NCBI RefSeq assembly: GCF_013394385.1
Contig: NZ_AP022834.1
Location: forward strand, 2,232,001 to 2,296,000
DNA length: 64,000 nt
Direction: 5' to 3'
Origin: Kocuria sp. TGY1127_2
Lineage (GTDB): Bacteria; Actinomycetota; Actinomycetes; Actinomycetales; Micrococcaceae
A program made the translations under genes and the position numbers. Below, piece by piece: positions 56,561 through 64,000 of this stretch. The notes under the pieces are model-generated. The model was not told the origin of the DNA and did no database searches. It saw only the letters and a list, made by a program, of their open reading frames with translations. How positions within the stretch are numbered: position 1 is the first letter of the stretch; every line of letters starts with the position of its first letter.

Positions 56561-57904
56561 TTACTTTCCTGAGGACGCCTGAGTCGAGGGTGACCCCTCA
56601 TCGTCCGCGTTCTGGACGTCCGGCGCATCGGCGTCGGCCGCGGGGGCTTTCGTGGAACCGTTGCTCTTGGAGAGCCTTTCCTTGACCTTCTGGGCCGCGG
56701 ACTTCTTTTGAGCCCGCTGTATCTCCCAGTCAAAGGCGTACGGGGTGGTTCGAATATTGGGGTCATCCTCCCATTCCCGGTTGGCCAGGTAACGGATCAC
56801 GGTGTTCACCACAGCGAGAACAGGAACGGCGAAAAGCGCGCCGATGATGCCCAGGACCATTGATCCGAGGGCCACCGCGAGTACAACCGCCAGAGGATGC
56901 AGGGAAACGGCTTTGCCCATGACGAGCGGCTGAAGAATGTGGGACTCGACCTGCTGGACCAGAAGAACCGCGGCCAGCATGATGACCGCGTTGATCGGTC
57001 CATTGGCAACCAGGGCCAGCAATACGGCCACCGCGCCGGAGACGAGGGCGCCGATAACCGGTATGAATGAGCTCAGGAACACCAGGACGCCCAGAGGGAA
57101 AGCCAGCGGCACACCGAGGATCAGGGCGGCGAGTCCAATACCCAACGCATCGACGAACGCCACGAGGACCTGCACACGGGTGTAGGAAACCAGAGAGTGC
57201 CATCCTCGGCGTCCCGCGCCGTTGACCGCCTGCCGGGCCTTTCGGGGGAAGAACTTCAACATGAAGAGCCAGATCTTCTCTCCTTCGAGCAAGAAGAAGA
57301 TCAGCGTGAACAGCATGATCAGCAAACCGGTGCCGACTTCTCCGGCGGTCGAGCCGACGGCCGCCGCACCGCTCATGAGCTGACTGGAGTTCTCTTTGGC
57401 CGTGGTGGTCAGCGAACTGATGGCGTTGTCGACTTGGTCCACCGACAGCTGCAATGGCCCGTCGGAGAGCCACTGCATGAGTTCGTGATAGCCGGTGACG
57501 AGTTGATCGGAGAGCTGGGAGAAACCTTTGACCAACTGCTGACCGACCAGGGTCAAAAGAGCGAGGACCAGAACGATTGCGCCCAGTTCAACGATCGCGG
57601 TGGCTATACCGGCTCGCACTTTCTTCCCCCGAAGCCACAACACGAAGGGAGAAAGCAGCCCGGCAATCAATGCGGCCACCAGAACCGAAATAATAACGGT
57701 GCTCACCGAACGCGAGAGGAAGACGACGACACCCGCCATCGCCAAAATCACGATGATCCGCCACGACCAGGCGGCCGCGACATTGAGCGCGTATGGGATA
57801 TCGGGGCCGTTCGATGGGCGCTCCGAGCCTCCGTTCTTGGCCCCACGGACTTCTGAGATGTTTTCTGCGGTCACGTTCGAACTCGAGTTCATAGATTTCA
57901 TCAT
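56561..57904 (-). CDS. AI-2E family membrane transporter
   Basis: 447 residues. About seven or eight helices: WRIIVILAMAGVVVFL, VIISVLVAALIAGLLSPFVLWL, AIVELGAIVLVLALLTLVG, LLIMLFTLIFFLLEGE, then the conserved second half with VLVAFVDALGIGLAALILGVPLAFPLGVLVFLSSF (in parts), IPVIGALVSGAVAVLLAL and SHILQPLVMGKAVSLHPLAVVLAVALG. The name comes from TqsA; members move various small solutes, and the substrate is unknown. Charged N- and C-terminal tails of ~40 and ~70 residues. It follows the Bax inhibitor-1 gene on the same strand. Confidence 0.92.
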   Translation of the reverse strand: MMKSMNSSSNVTAENISEVRGAKNGGSERPSNGPDIPYALNVAAAWSWRIIVILAMAGVVVFLSRSVSTVIISVLVAALIAGLLSPFVLWLRGKKVRAGIATAIVELGAIVLVLALLTLVGQQLVKGFSQLSDQLVTGYHELMQWLSDGPLQLSVDQVDNAISSLTTTAKENSSQLMSGAAAVGSTAGEVGTGLLIMLFTLIFFLLEGEKIWLFMLKFFPRKARQAVNGAGRRGWHSLVSYTRVQVLVAFVDALGIGLAALILGVPLAFPLGVLVFLSSFIPVIGALVSGAVAVLLALVANGPINAVIMLAAVLLVQQVESHILQPLVMGKAVSLHPLAVVLAVALGSMVLGIIGALFAVPVLAVVNTVIRYLANREWEDDPNIRTTPYAFDWEIQRAQKKSAAQKVKERLSKSNGSTKAPAADADAPDVQNADDEGSPSTQASSGK

Positions 57905-57938
57905 AGAGGTGATGGTGGTTCTTTCTCTGAAGACGACA

Positions 57939-57969
57939 CCGGGGCCTCACCTTTCAGGTGAGGCCCCGG
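57939..57969. terminator. Perfect hairpin after the Bax inhibitor-1 gene
   Basis: CCGGGGCCTCACCT (57939-57952), loop TTC, AGGTGAGGCCCCGG (57956-57969): 14 pairs without mismatch. It starts 35 bases after the minus-strand stop at 58004. No T run follows, so it may be a weak terminator or an mRNA end structure. Confidence 0.65.
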
Positions 57970-58003
57970 ACAGTTTGGGAAACGTATGCGAAAAATGATT
58001 CCG

Positions 58004-58852
58004 CTAATTCCTCGGCATGAAGTAACTGAGGAGGCGAAGGATCTCGACGTACAGCCACACGAGCGTGACAATCAAACCAAATGCGAGTCGCCAAGATTCC
58101 TTTTGGGGAACCCCCGCGCGCAGGGCGCCGTCGATCTGCTGAAAATCTTGGATGAGGCATGCACAGGCCATGATCACGGCGAGCAAACCAATGATGATTC
58201 CCACGGGGATGCCGAAGATCGTGAAGTCACGCATTGACGAGCCGGTGAAGGCGCCGAAAATCAGGTTTCCGACGATAAAGACGAGGTAGGCGACCATCCC
58301 GATGGCCAAGACCTTCGCGGTCTTGCCCGAGATCCTGACCCCGGCTTTCGCATAGAGGGCCAGCATGCCGAGGAATACCACCAGGGTGGATACGACAGCC
58401 ATCAAGACGATGCCGCCGAACTGGGACTCGAATATACGAGAGATACCGCCGAGGAAGAGACCCTCGCACGCCGCGTAAGCCATGACCAAGGCGGGTGAAG
58501 TCTTGCGCTTGAAGATCACGACCATCGCCAGGACGAATCCGATGATCCCGAAGAGAGCGGAAATTCCGCCCAAGAACCAGCCTACTGCTCCGCCGACGGC
58601 AATCAGACCGAGCATGCTCAAAGTCTTGACCACGACGTCGTCCATGGTTGCCCGCTGCATATCCGCCGATGTCGCCGCGGGAGCGTTGTACATCTGGTTC
58701 AAAGACGCGGCACTCGGCGCCTGTTGGCCGCCTTGCTGCTGGCCATAGCGGTTCTGCCCGTACTGGTCCTGCTGCGGCTGGCCAGCATAAGCATGGTCGG
58801 TTCGCTGCGCATCATTGTTCATGCGCCTGATCAGGGGATTTCCACGTCCCAT
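58004..58852 (-). CDS. Bax inhibitor-1 / YccA family membrane protein
   Basis: 282 residues. A Gln/Gly/Tyr-rich soluble N-terminus of ~75 residues (GQPQQDQYGQNRYGQQQGG) is followed by seven helices: LIAVGGAVGWFLGG, ALFGIIGFVLAMVVIF, GIVLMAVVSTLVVFLGMLALY, VLAIGMVAYLVFIVGNLIFG, GIIIGLLAVIMACACLIQDF and a last one ending LLSYFMPRN. The IQDFQQID and C-terminal arrangement match the YccA/BI-1 type. Such proteins are putative proton or calcium leak channels; the role here is unknown. Confidence 0.93.
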   Translation of the reverse strand: MGRGNPLIRRMNNDAQRTDHAYAGQPQQDQYGQNRYGQQQGGQQAPSAASLNQMYNAPAATSADMQRATMDDVVVKTLSMLGLIAVGGAVGWFLGGISALFGIIGFVLAMVVIFKRKTSPALVMAYAACEGLFLGGISRIFESQFGGIVLMAVVSTLVVFLGMLALYAKAGVRISGKTAKVLAIGMVAYLVFIVGNLIFGAFTGSSMRDFTIFGIPVGIIIGLLAVIMACACLIQDFQQIDGALRAGVPQKESWRLAFGLIVTLVWLYVEILRLLSYFMPRN

Positions 58853-59017
58853 GGGATTCCTCGATTCTCAAGCGGTGGTCTCCCGAGACGGCCGCACCGT
58901 GCTTGTTGCACCGGCCGAAGCATACCCGGGATTTTTTCCATTCTACAGAATGGCGCGCCAGGACATCAGGGCAATACTGGTCATTCCGCTCTCGGGCGAG
59001 AAAATGATGGCTATATC

Positions 59018-59094
59018 TGGTGCCCCAGGTGGGACTCGAACCCACACTGAACGGATTTTAAGTCCGCTGCCTCTGCCGATTGGGCTACTGGGGC
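59018..59094 (-). tRNA. tRNA with UAA anticodon (tRNA-Leu by anticodon)
   Basis: On the minus strand the cloverleaf is complete: acceptor GCCCCAG/CTGGGGC, a D arm, an anticodon arm GCGGA-CTTAAAA-TCCGT with loop anticodon TAA, T arm GTGGG-TTCGAGT-CCCAC, and an encoded ACCA end. The length is 77 bases with CCA, because the variable loop has only about five bases. Bacterial leucine tRNAs normally carry a long variable arm (about 85 bases in all), so assignment to leucine rests on the anticodon only. It lies between the Bax inhibitor-1 and ndh genes. Confidence 0.9.
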
Positions 59095-59100
59095 GAGACT

Positions 59101-59132
59101 CACCCCGCACTTTCGCGCGAAAGTGCGGGGTG
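59101..59132. terminator. Perfect 32-base palindrome between ndh and the tRNA
   Basis: CACCCCGCACTTTCGC (59101-59116) is followed directly by its exact complement GCGAAAGTGCGGGGTG (59117-59132). In RNA it gives a 14-bp stem with a CGCG tip. It lies 43 bases after the ndh stop and seven bases before the tRNA 5' end, with no T run. It probably ends or processes the ndh transcript. Confidence 0.6.
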
Positions 59133-59175
59133 GCGTCATTGGTTGTTCCCCGATATTACGGGAACCGAAGCTGAC

Positions 59176-60561
59176 TCAGAGTCGAGCCTTCTCTTCCTTC
59201 GGAGCGGTTCCGGTTGCCTCCTGGAACGGCAGACGCGGGGAACGCTCATTGCGGATCGGCGAGGTATCCCGACCGAAGATCGTGCCCAGCAACCAGTTCG
59301 CGGCCACGCGAGTGGTCCGCTCGACGGTCGGGATCGCCATGCCGTGGTATCCACGGTGCATGAGCCAAGCCACGGGGCCTTCGAAGGAGCGGCCCTTGAT
59401 GTTGGCGACGCCCTTGTAGACGCCCAAACCGGCTACGGCGCCCAGATTCTCGTGGTAGTAGTCCTTGAGCTCCCCACCGTTGCGCGCGGCCAACAGGTTC
59501 TCGGCCAGCGTTACGGCCTGACGCGACGCGTGCTGGGCGTTGGGGACGCAGAAGCCGCCCACACCCTTTCCGGTCAGGTCCGGAACGGCAGCGTTGTCGC
59601 CAGCAGCCCAAGCACCCTCGAGGACTCCGTCGTCACCGGTGACGCGCAGGTCTGCGCCCACACGGACACGGCCGCGCTCATCGAGCGGCAATGAGGAGTT
59701 CTTGAGGAACGGGGCGGCCATGACACCGGCGGTCCAGATCAGCGTCTGAGTCTCGACCTCACCCGCCGGCGACTTGTCGCCCATGTTGATCAGTTTGCAG
59801 GTGTCTCCGTCGACCTCGCCCAAGGAGGTGTTCAACAGTACTTCGATGCCGCGCGAACGCAGGTGCGCGACCACCGACTCGGCGCGGTCCTCCGGGACCT
59901 CCGGCATGATCCGGCCCATGGCCTCGATCATCACGAAACGCAGGTCGGAAACGCGAAGGCGGGAGTTGCGGGAAACCGCATCGCGAGCCATATCCTCGAG
60001 CTCTGCGATGGTCTCGACGCCGGCGAAACCACCGCCGACCACCACGAAAGTCAGGGCACGACGACGAGCCGCCTCGTCCTTGAGCAGGGACGCGGTCTCG
60101 ATGCGGTCAAGCACCCAGTTACGAACGTGGACGGCTTCTTCGACGGTCTTCATGCCGATCGCGGCCTCGGCCAAACCAGGAATCGGGAAAGCACGGGTTA
60201 CGGAACCGGCGCCGATCACGATCTGGTCGTACTTGAGCTCGTATGTGTCACCGTCGTCATTGCCGCGCACGGTAGCGGTCTTCGACTCATGGTCGACCTT
60301 CTCGACCCGAGCACCCAAGATTTCGCAGTCCTGAAGGTGCTGGCGCAGCGGAACGGTTGCGTGGCGCCCCTCGATGCTGCCGGCGGCCACCTCGGGCAGG
60401 AATGGCTGGTAGGTCATGTACGGGTTTGGGTCGACCACGGTCACAACGCCGCCCGAAGCCTTGATGGCCTTCTGGATCTTGGTTGCTACGGTGAAACCGA
60501 CGTATCCGCCGCCAACTATCAGAACGCGAGGGCGATCGTTCGCCACCTGGTTAAAAGACAT
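59176..60561 (-). CDS. ndh: Type II NADH:quinone oxidoreductase
   Basis: Non-proton-pumping respiratory dehydrogenase on the inner face of the membrane. 461 residues: FAD site VLIVGGGYVGFTVATK, MTYQPFLPEVAAG, VIGAGSVTRAFPIPGL, NADH site FVVVGGGFAGVETIAEL, and the second FAD contact AWAAGDNAAVPD, then GGFCVPNAQHASRQA (quinone-side conserved block). A C-terminal amphipathic region (VAWLMHRGYHGMAIPT) anchors it. ATG 60561. With PoxB it is a second route of electrons into the quinone pool in this window. Confidence 0.96.
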   Translation of the reverse strand: MSFNQVANDRPRVLIVGGGYVGFTVATKIQKAIKASGGVVTVVDPNPYMTYQPFLPEVAAGSIEGRHATVPLRQHLQDCEILGARVEKVDHESKTATVRGNDDGDTYELKYDQIVIGAGSVTRAFPIPGLAEAAIGMKTVEEAVHVRNWVLDRIETASLLKDEAARRRALTFVVVGGGFAGVETIAELEDMARDAVSRNSRLRVSDLRFVMIEAMGRIMPEVPEDRAESVVAHLRSRGIEVLLNTSLGEVDGDTCKLINMGDKSPAGEVETQTLIWTAGVMAAPFLKNSSLPLDERGRVRVGADLRVTGDDGVLEGAWAAGDNAAVPDLTGKGVGGFCVPNAQHASRQAVTLAENLLAARNGGELKDYYHENLGAVAGLGVYKGVANIKGRSFEGPVAWLMHRGYHGMAIPTVERTTRVAANWLLGTIFGRDTSPIRNERSPRLPFQEATGTAPKEEKARL

Positions 60562-60660
60562 GGTAGAAATGCTACTCCCTTAAGATGTGTGGACTGCGAT
60601 GGTCTCGATTCCCCATATTGCCATCCAAAACCTTACGCCGCTATCCGGGTTTCCGCCGCT

Positions 60661-62112
60661 TTATTGCCTACGCCCCCAGAAATCCGTACTTCTTTGATCT
60701 CCCGATACCCCATGAGAGTTCCGGCTGCGTTTTCCCAGCCCAAGGTATTCGGCCAGGACTCGCCTCGGAGGGTGAGGCGGCGAACCCAGAATTCTCCGCA
60801 GTCTGGCGACGGTTCCAGCGGCCAGCAACCACATCCAGCCGGCAACCGCGGCAATGAGCCCGATCGGCAGCAGAAGGTTCACATGTGAACCCGGGGCCGC
60901 CTCGGGGGCGGCGACTGGATCGATCTTCTCCCCCACCGTGTGTTCTTCCGCCGGAGGATCGCTGGGCTCGTCCGTCGGATCCGCCCGACGATGAACCTTC
61001 GCCCACGCGGCGACGGAACCCAACGGATTGTCTCGGACCCCCGAGACGTCTTCGTCTCGCGTCAGAGCGGCGGTCGGATCGACGACCCCGTACCCGTATT
61101 GGGGATCACGGCCCGGCGGGCCCTGGTCCCTGGCCGTGTCGATGAGCCGCTTGATGATTTGGGCTGAGGATTCGTCGGGATACTTCTGCCTCATCAGGGC
61201 GAGCACCCCGGAGACCATCGGTGCCGATGCCGATGTACCGGACCACAGTCCATATTTGTTCTCGGGCATTGCGCCGATGAGATCCTCGCTCGGAGCCGCA
61301 ACGGCGATCGAGATCCCTTGCGCCGAGGAATCCCACGATGCCTTTCCCTGGCGATCCACGCCGCCCACTGAGAGTACCCCGGGGATAGTCGACGGCGCGC
61401 CAACCTGCGTCACCCCCGAGCCTCGGTTGCCCGCCGAGGCGACCACCACGGCATCGTGGTCCTGCGCATATTCAAAGGCCTGATCCCACGAGTCCGGCCA
61501 ATCGGTCTTTGACGAACCGACCGAAAGGTTGATGACTTTGGCCCCCGAATCGACGGCTTCCCGCACGGCTCGCGGAATCTGGTCTTCGACCGCGACGCCG
61601 CCGGGGTTCTGGGTTCCCAACCACGCGGAGATCGGGACGATGCTGGCTTCGGGAGCAATGCCGATCACGCCGGCGCCGTGCCCCGGCTCCCCCTCAGGAG
61701 CCTTGCTCGCATCGCGGCCTTCGTGGCCGTGCCCCGCTATCATCGACGCGACAAGGGTGCCGTGTTCGGGTTCGGCTCCGATCGGTTTCCAGCCGTCCGA
61801 GCTACCTCCCTTAGACACGTCCTTCCCCGACTCCACATTTCCCGTGAGGTCCTGGTGGTTTCCGTCCACTCCGGTGTCGATCACGGCGACTTTGACGCCT
61901 TTGCCGGTCGTTTGTTTCCACGCGGAGCGGATGCCCAATTCGTCGAGCCAGTACTCGTGGTCTCTGACGTCGTCGCCCTTGGGATGGGAGGATACGACCG
62001 GGACGGTGGGCAACGGACCCGGTTCCGCATGGGCAGACGTCACGGCCGCGACGGAGACAATTCCCGCTGCCAGAGCCGCTGCCAAGACCCGCATTCCGCG
62101 CCCGTGCCGCAT
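60661..62112 (-). CDS. Mycosin-like S8 serine protease
   Basis: Membrane-anchored subtilase facing the outside. 483 residues: signal peptide (MRVLAAALAAGIVSVAAVTSAHA), then the catalytic triad in AVIDTGVDGNH (Asp), EHGTLVASMIAG (His) and SGTSASAPMVSGVLA (Ser), an oxyanion Asn in SAGNRGSG, a Pro/Glu-rich linker, and a C-terminal helix (LLPIGLIAAVAGWMWLLAAG) with a basic cytoplasmic tail. This is the layout of type VII secretion mycosins, but no ESX gene is in the window. Six bases after ppx on the same strand. Confidence 0.93.
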   Translation of the reverse strand: MRHGRGMRVLAAALAAGIVSVAAVTSAHAEPGPLPTVPVVSSHPKGDDVRDHEYWLDELGIRSAWKQTTGKGVKVAVIDTGVDGNHQDLTGNVESGKDVSKGGSSDGWKPIGAEPEHGTLVASMIAGHGHEGRDASKAPEGEPGHGAGVIGIAPEASIVPISAWLGTQNPGGVAVEDQIPRAVREAVDSGAKVINLSVGSSKTDWPDSWDQAFEYAQDHDAVVVASAGNRGSGVTQVGAPSTIPGVLSVGGVDRQGKASWDSSAQGISIAVAAPSEDLIGAMPENKYGLWSGTSASAPMVSGVLALMRQKYPDESSAQIIKRLIDTARDQGPPGRDPQYGYGVVDPTAALTRDEDVSGVRDNPLGSVAAWAKVHRRADPTDEPSDPPAEEHTVGEKIDPVAAPEAAPGSHVNLLLPIGLIAAVAGWMWLLAAGTVARLRRILGSPPHPPRRVLAEYLGLGKRSRNSHGVSGDQRSTDFWGRRQ

Positions 62113-62118
62113 GATGAC

Positions 62119-63090
62119 TCAGGGCTTCTTCCGAGCCGCGGCGACGGACAGGGCGATGCCGTCCAGGATGTCGTGCTCGCTCGCGATGCACGTGGCAATG
62201 CGACCGTCGGTCAGTTCGGAGGTTCTTTCCGCAATACGTGCCCAAATTTGAGCGCCCGCACCGATCACGTCGACGCGGCCCTCGTGCATGATCCCGAGTT
62301 CGGAACGTTCCTGACGTGACATGTTGGTCAGGATCCGCGCGGCCTCGGAGACCGCTTCGATGCTCAGTTCGCTGCCGTGAATCCGGTCCGGATCGTATTC
62401 TTTGAGGCCGAGGGCCTGTGCGGTGACCGTTGTGACGGAGCCAGCCACACCGACCAGGCGCGTTGCGGTTCCGATCGGCACCGAGTCGAGCGCCGTGGTA
62501 ACGGCAACATCGACGTCGTCCAGGAGTCGCCGAATCTGGCCTTCGGTCGGCGGATTAGAGCTCAGGTGCCGCTCGGTCAACCGAACGCAACCTATATTGA
62601 CCGACCGGGACGCGATCACGCCGTTCTCGTCCCCCAGGACAAATTCCGTGGATCCCCCTCCGACGTCGACGATCAGGTCCCGTCCGCTGTGGGCGGCTTT
62701 GATGGTCGCGGCGGCACCGTAGAAGGACAGCTCGGCTTCTTCCGAACCCGAGATGACTTCAGGAGCGACCCCGAGCCGATCCGTGATTCCTTCGACGAAG
62801 GCATCGCGATTGCCCGCGTCTCGGGTCGCGCTCGTCGCGACCATACGAACGTGCTTGACCTTGTGCTTCTTGATCAAGGCCGCGTATTCCTCGGCGGCCG
62901 CGAAGGTCCGGTCCAGGGAAGCCTGTGCCAGCCAGCCGGTGGCGTCGACTCCCGCGCCCAACCGAACGACCCGCATTTGCCGGACGATGTCGGTGACCTT
63001 CGGGTGCGTCCCCTCCGACGGATTCTTCTCGACGTCCGCGATGAGCAGGCGAATCGAATTGGTGCCGCAATCTATAGCTCCAACGCGCAT
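62119..63090 (-). CDS. Ppx/GppA family exopolyphosphatase
   Basis: Removes phosphate from polyphosphate or from pppGpp. 323 residues, the short actinobacterial form without the C-terminal HD domain. ASKHA-fold marks: VGAIDCGTNSIRLLIADV (phosphate 1), RMVATSATRDAGNRDAF, SGSEEAELSFYGA and DLIVDVGGGSTEFVLG (phosphate 2). ATG 63090. Fifteen bases after the DUF501 gene; ftsB-DUF501-ppx is a conserved actinobacterial order. Confidence 0.95.
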   Translation of the reverse strand: MRVGAIDCGTNSIRLLIADVEKNPSEGTHPKVTDIVRQMRVVRLGAGVDATGWLAQASLDRTFAAAEEYAALIKKHKVKHVRMVATSATRDAGNRDAFVEGITDRLGVAPEVISGSEEAELSFYGAAATIKAAHSGRDLIVDVGGGSTEFVLGDENGVIASRSVNIGCVRLTERHLSSNPPTEGQIRRLLDDVDVAVTTALDSVPIGTATRLVGVAGSVTTVTAQALGLKEYDPDRIHGSELSIEAVSEAARILTNMSRQERSELGIMHEGRVDVIGAGAQIWARIAERTSELTDGRIATCIASEHDILDGIALSVAAARKKP

Positions 63091-63105
63091 AGTTGTCCGT
63101 GCTCC

Positions 63106-63708
63106 TTAGACCTGGTTCGACGGTGACGATTCTTCGCGCCACGCTGGGTCGCAGGCGCATTGTTCGGGCATCCACCACTGCTCAATGGCATGCAGGGTCT
63201 CGTCCCCAAAGGGGTTGATTCCTTCACCGACGGACAGTGTATGGCCAAGCACCGCGTGAAGGCATTTGACCCGTTGTGGCATCCCGCCGGCGGATATCCC
63301 CTCGATCTCCGGAACCGGATCGGTGCCCGCTTTGACACGTACCCGTTCACGCTCGTCGAGGTAATTCTGGTGAGCGGCCTGGTAGGCCTCGGCCAGTGCT
63401 TGGTCCCGCGTGATGCGGTCCGTCATGTCGTACATCAGGCCGGCGGCTTCCAACCGGGAGGCGGCCTGCGTAATGACCGGGTGGGCCAGATAAAAAACGG
63501 TCGGGAAAGGCGAACCGTTCGACAATCGAGGTGCGGTTGCGGCAACGAGCGGGTTCCCGCAGACACACCGAGCCGGAATTTCGACGACGTCGCGCACAGT
63601 CCGCCCCAACTCGCGCGAGAGAACGAGCAGATCCTGCTGGGTCGGGTCCAGGGTGTCCTGGCTGGCGCCGAATCCGCCGGGTTCTTGAGCGGCTGATTTC
63701 TGAGTCAC
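63106..63708 (-). CDS. DUF501 family protein
   Basis: 200 residues of a family found throughout actinobacteria between ftsB and ppx. Conserved parts: LSRELGRTVRDVVEIPARCVCG (Cys-x-Cys), FPTVFYLAHP, AASRLEAAGLMYDM and a second Cys/His segment GMPQRVKCLHAVLGHTLSVGEGINPFGDE. The Cys and His residues suggest a metal site. Function unknown. GTG start at 63708; a Pro/Gly-rich N-terminal ~20 residues precede the domain. Confidence 0.93.
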   Translation of the reverse strand: MTQKSAAQEPGGFGASQDTLDPTQQDLLVLSRELGRTVRDVVEIPARCVCGNPLVAATAPRLSNGSPFPTVFYLAHPVITQAASRLEAAGLMYDMTDRITRDQALAEAYQAAHQNYLDERERVRVKAGTDPVPEIEGISAGGMPQRVKCLHAVLGHTLSVGEGINPFGDETLHAIEQWWMPEQCACDPAWREESSPSNQV

Positions 63709-63751
63709 CGAACTCCTTCTCGAGGTGCTGCTTTCACGGATTGTGCGTAGG

Positions 63752-64000
63752 TCATTTCGACGACTCCGACAGTGAGGCCCACAGGTTTTCTCCCCACGAG
63801 GGCGGCGTCGACGTCGTCGCTTCGGCCGATGAGTCGTCCGCCTGGTCGCTCTGCTTATCCTTGCCCGTCACCACATACGGTGTTTCCCCGGGGTTGACGT
63901 AGAACAACCGTTCTCGGGCCTGCTGCCGGACGTAGTCGTCGTCATTCCAGCGGTCGTTCTGATCCTTGAGATCCTGTTGCTCATCCTTGAGGTGGGAAAT
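63752..64000 (-). CDS. Septum formation initiator (FtsB/DivIC family), C-terminal part
   Basis: The minus-strand frame is open at the right edge, so the 5' part (with the membrane helix) lies outside the window. The visible 83 codons start in a coiled coil (HLKDEQQDLKDQNDRW) and continue with YVRQQARERLFYVNPGETPYVV, the conserved end of the FtsB/DivIC domain. A Ser/Thr/Asp-rich tail ends at TGA 63752. FtsB links the septal cell-wall synthesis complex. It lies 43 bases before DUF501, the expected actinobacterial order. Confidence 0.9.
   Translation of the reverse strand: MSHLKDEQQDLKDQNDRWNDDDYVRQQARERLFYVNPGETPYVVTGKDKQSDQADDSSAEATTSTPPSWGENLWASLSESSK

Overview
The window is bacterial chromosome from a high-GC actinobacterium, most likely of the Micrococcaceae (the Rothia/Kocuria/Arthrobacter side of the order). 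Evidence for this: a mycothiol S-conjugate amidase, a WhiB regulator, actinobacterial families DUF3499, DUF4245, DUF4307, DUF501 and TIGR03089, a mycosin-like protease, many GTG/TTG starts, and blocks in the same order as in other actinobacteria (rsmI/pmt divergent; greA-DUF4307-mca-hemolysin III-uppS; ftsB-DUF501-ppx; glpX-DUF4245-carbonic anhydrase-fumC). The genus is inference; no rRNA is present.

Layout. 1-12335 is the 3' end of a peptide biosynthesis locus: a trimodular non-ribosomal peptide synthetase cut by the window edge, an MbtH-like helper, an ABC-2 exporter pair and a phosphopantetheinyl transferase. From mbtH onward each start codon overlaps the previous stop. A siderophore-like product is plausible but unproven. 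12295-24920 is an accessory catabolic region: an IclR regulator with an MFS transporter, divergent from a lyase of the histidine/phenylalanine ammonia-lyase family that lacks the Ala-Ser-Gly cofactor triad; a GntP permease divergent from a tricarballylate dehydrogenase-like flavoprotein and a GntR regulator; an SRPBCC protein, an FAD reductase and a GH3 beta-glucosidase. 25054-64000 is mostly core genome: rRNA methyltransferases, TatD, protein O-mannosyltransferase, cell-wall enzymes (L,D-transpeptidase, LCP ligase, FemAB, UppS), purK/purE, glpX, fumC, a TetR-controlled drug exporter, pyruvate:quinone oxidoreductase, mycothiol metabolism, greA, ilvA, NDH-2, a tRNA and ppx.

Two decayed genes lie in the core part: a low-molecular-weight phosphatase with two frame changes and a lost catalytic cysteine (30139-30579), and the C-terminal stub of an ABC transporter (40557-40781). 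Three short reading frames below normal calling thresholds are recorded: a start-less frame coupled to rsmI, a 40-codon CPMC frame beside uppS, and the partial ftsB at the right edge.

The observations most worth following are the lyase without an MIO triad and its private regulator and transporter, the three-module synthetase whose predicted substrate pockets are nearly the same, and a UAA-anticodon tRNA with a short variable loop. No CRISPR array, insertion sequence, prophage or rRNA operon was seen.
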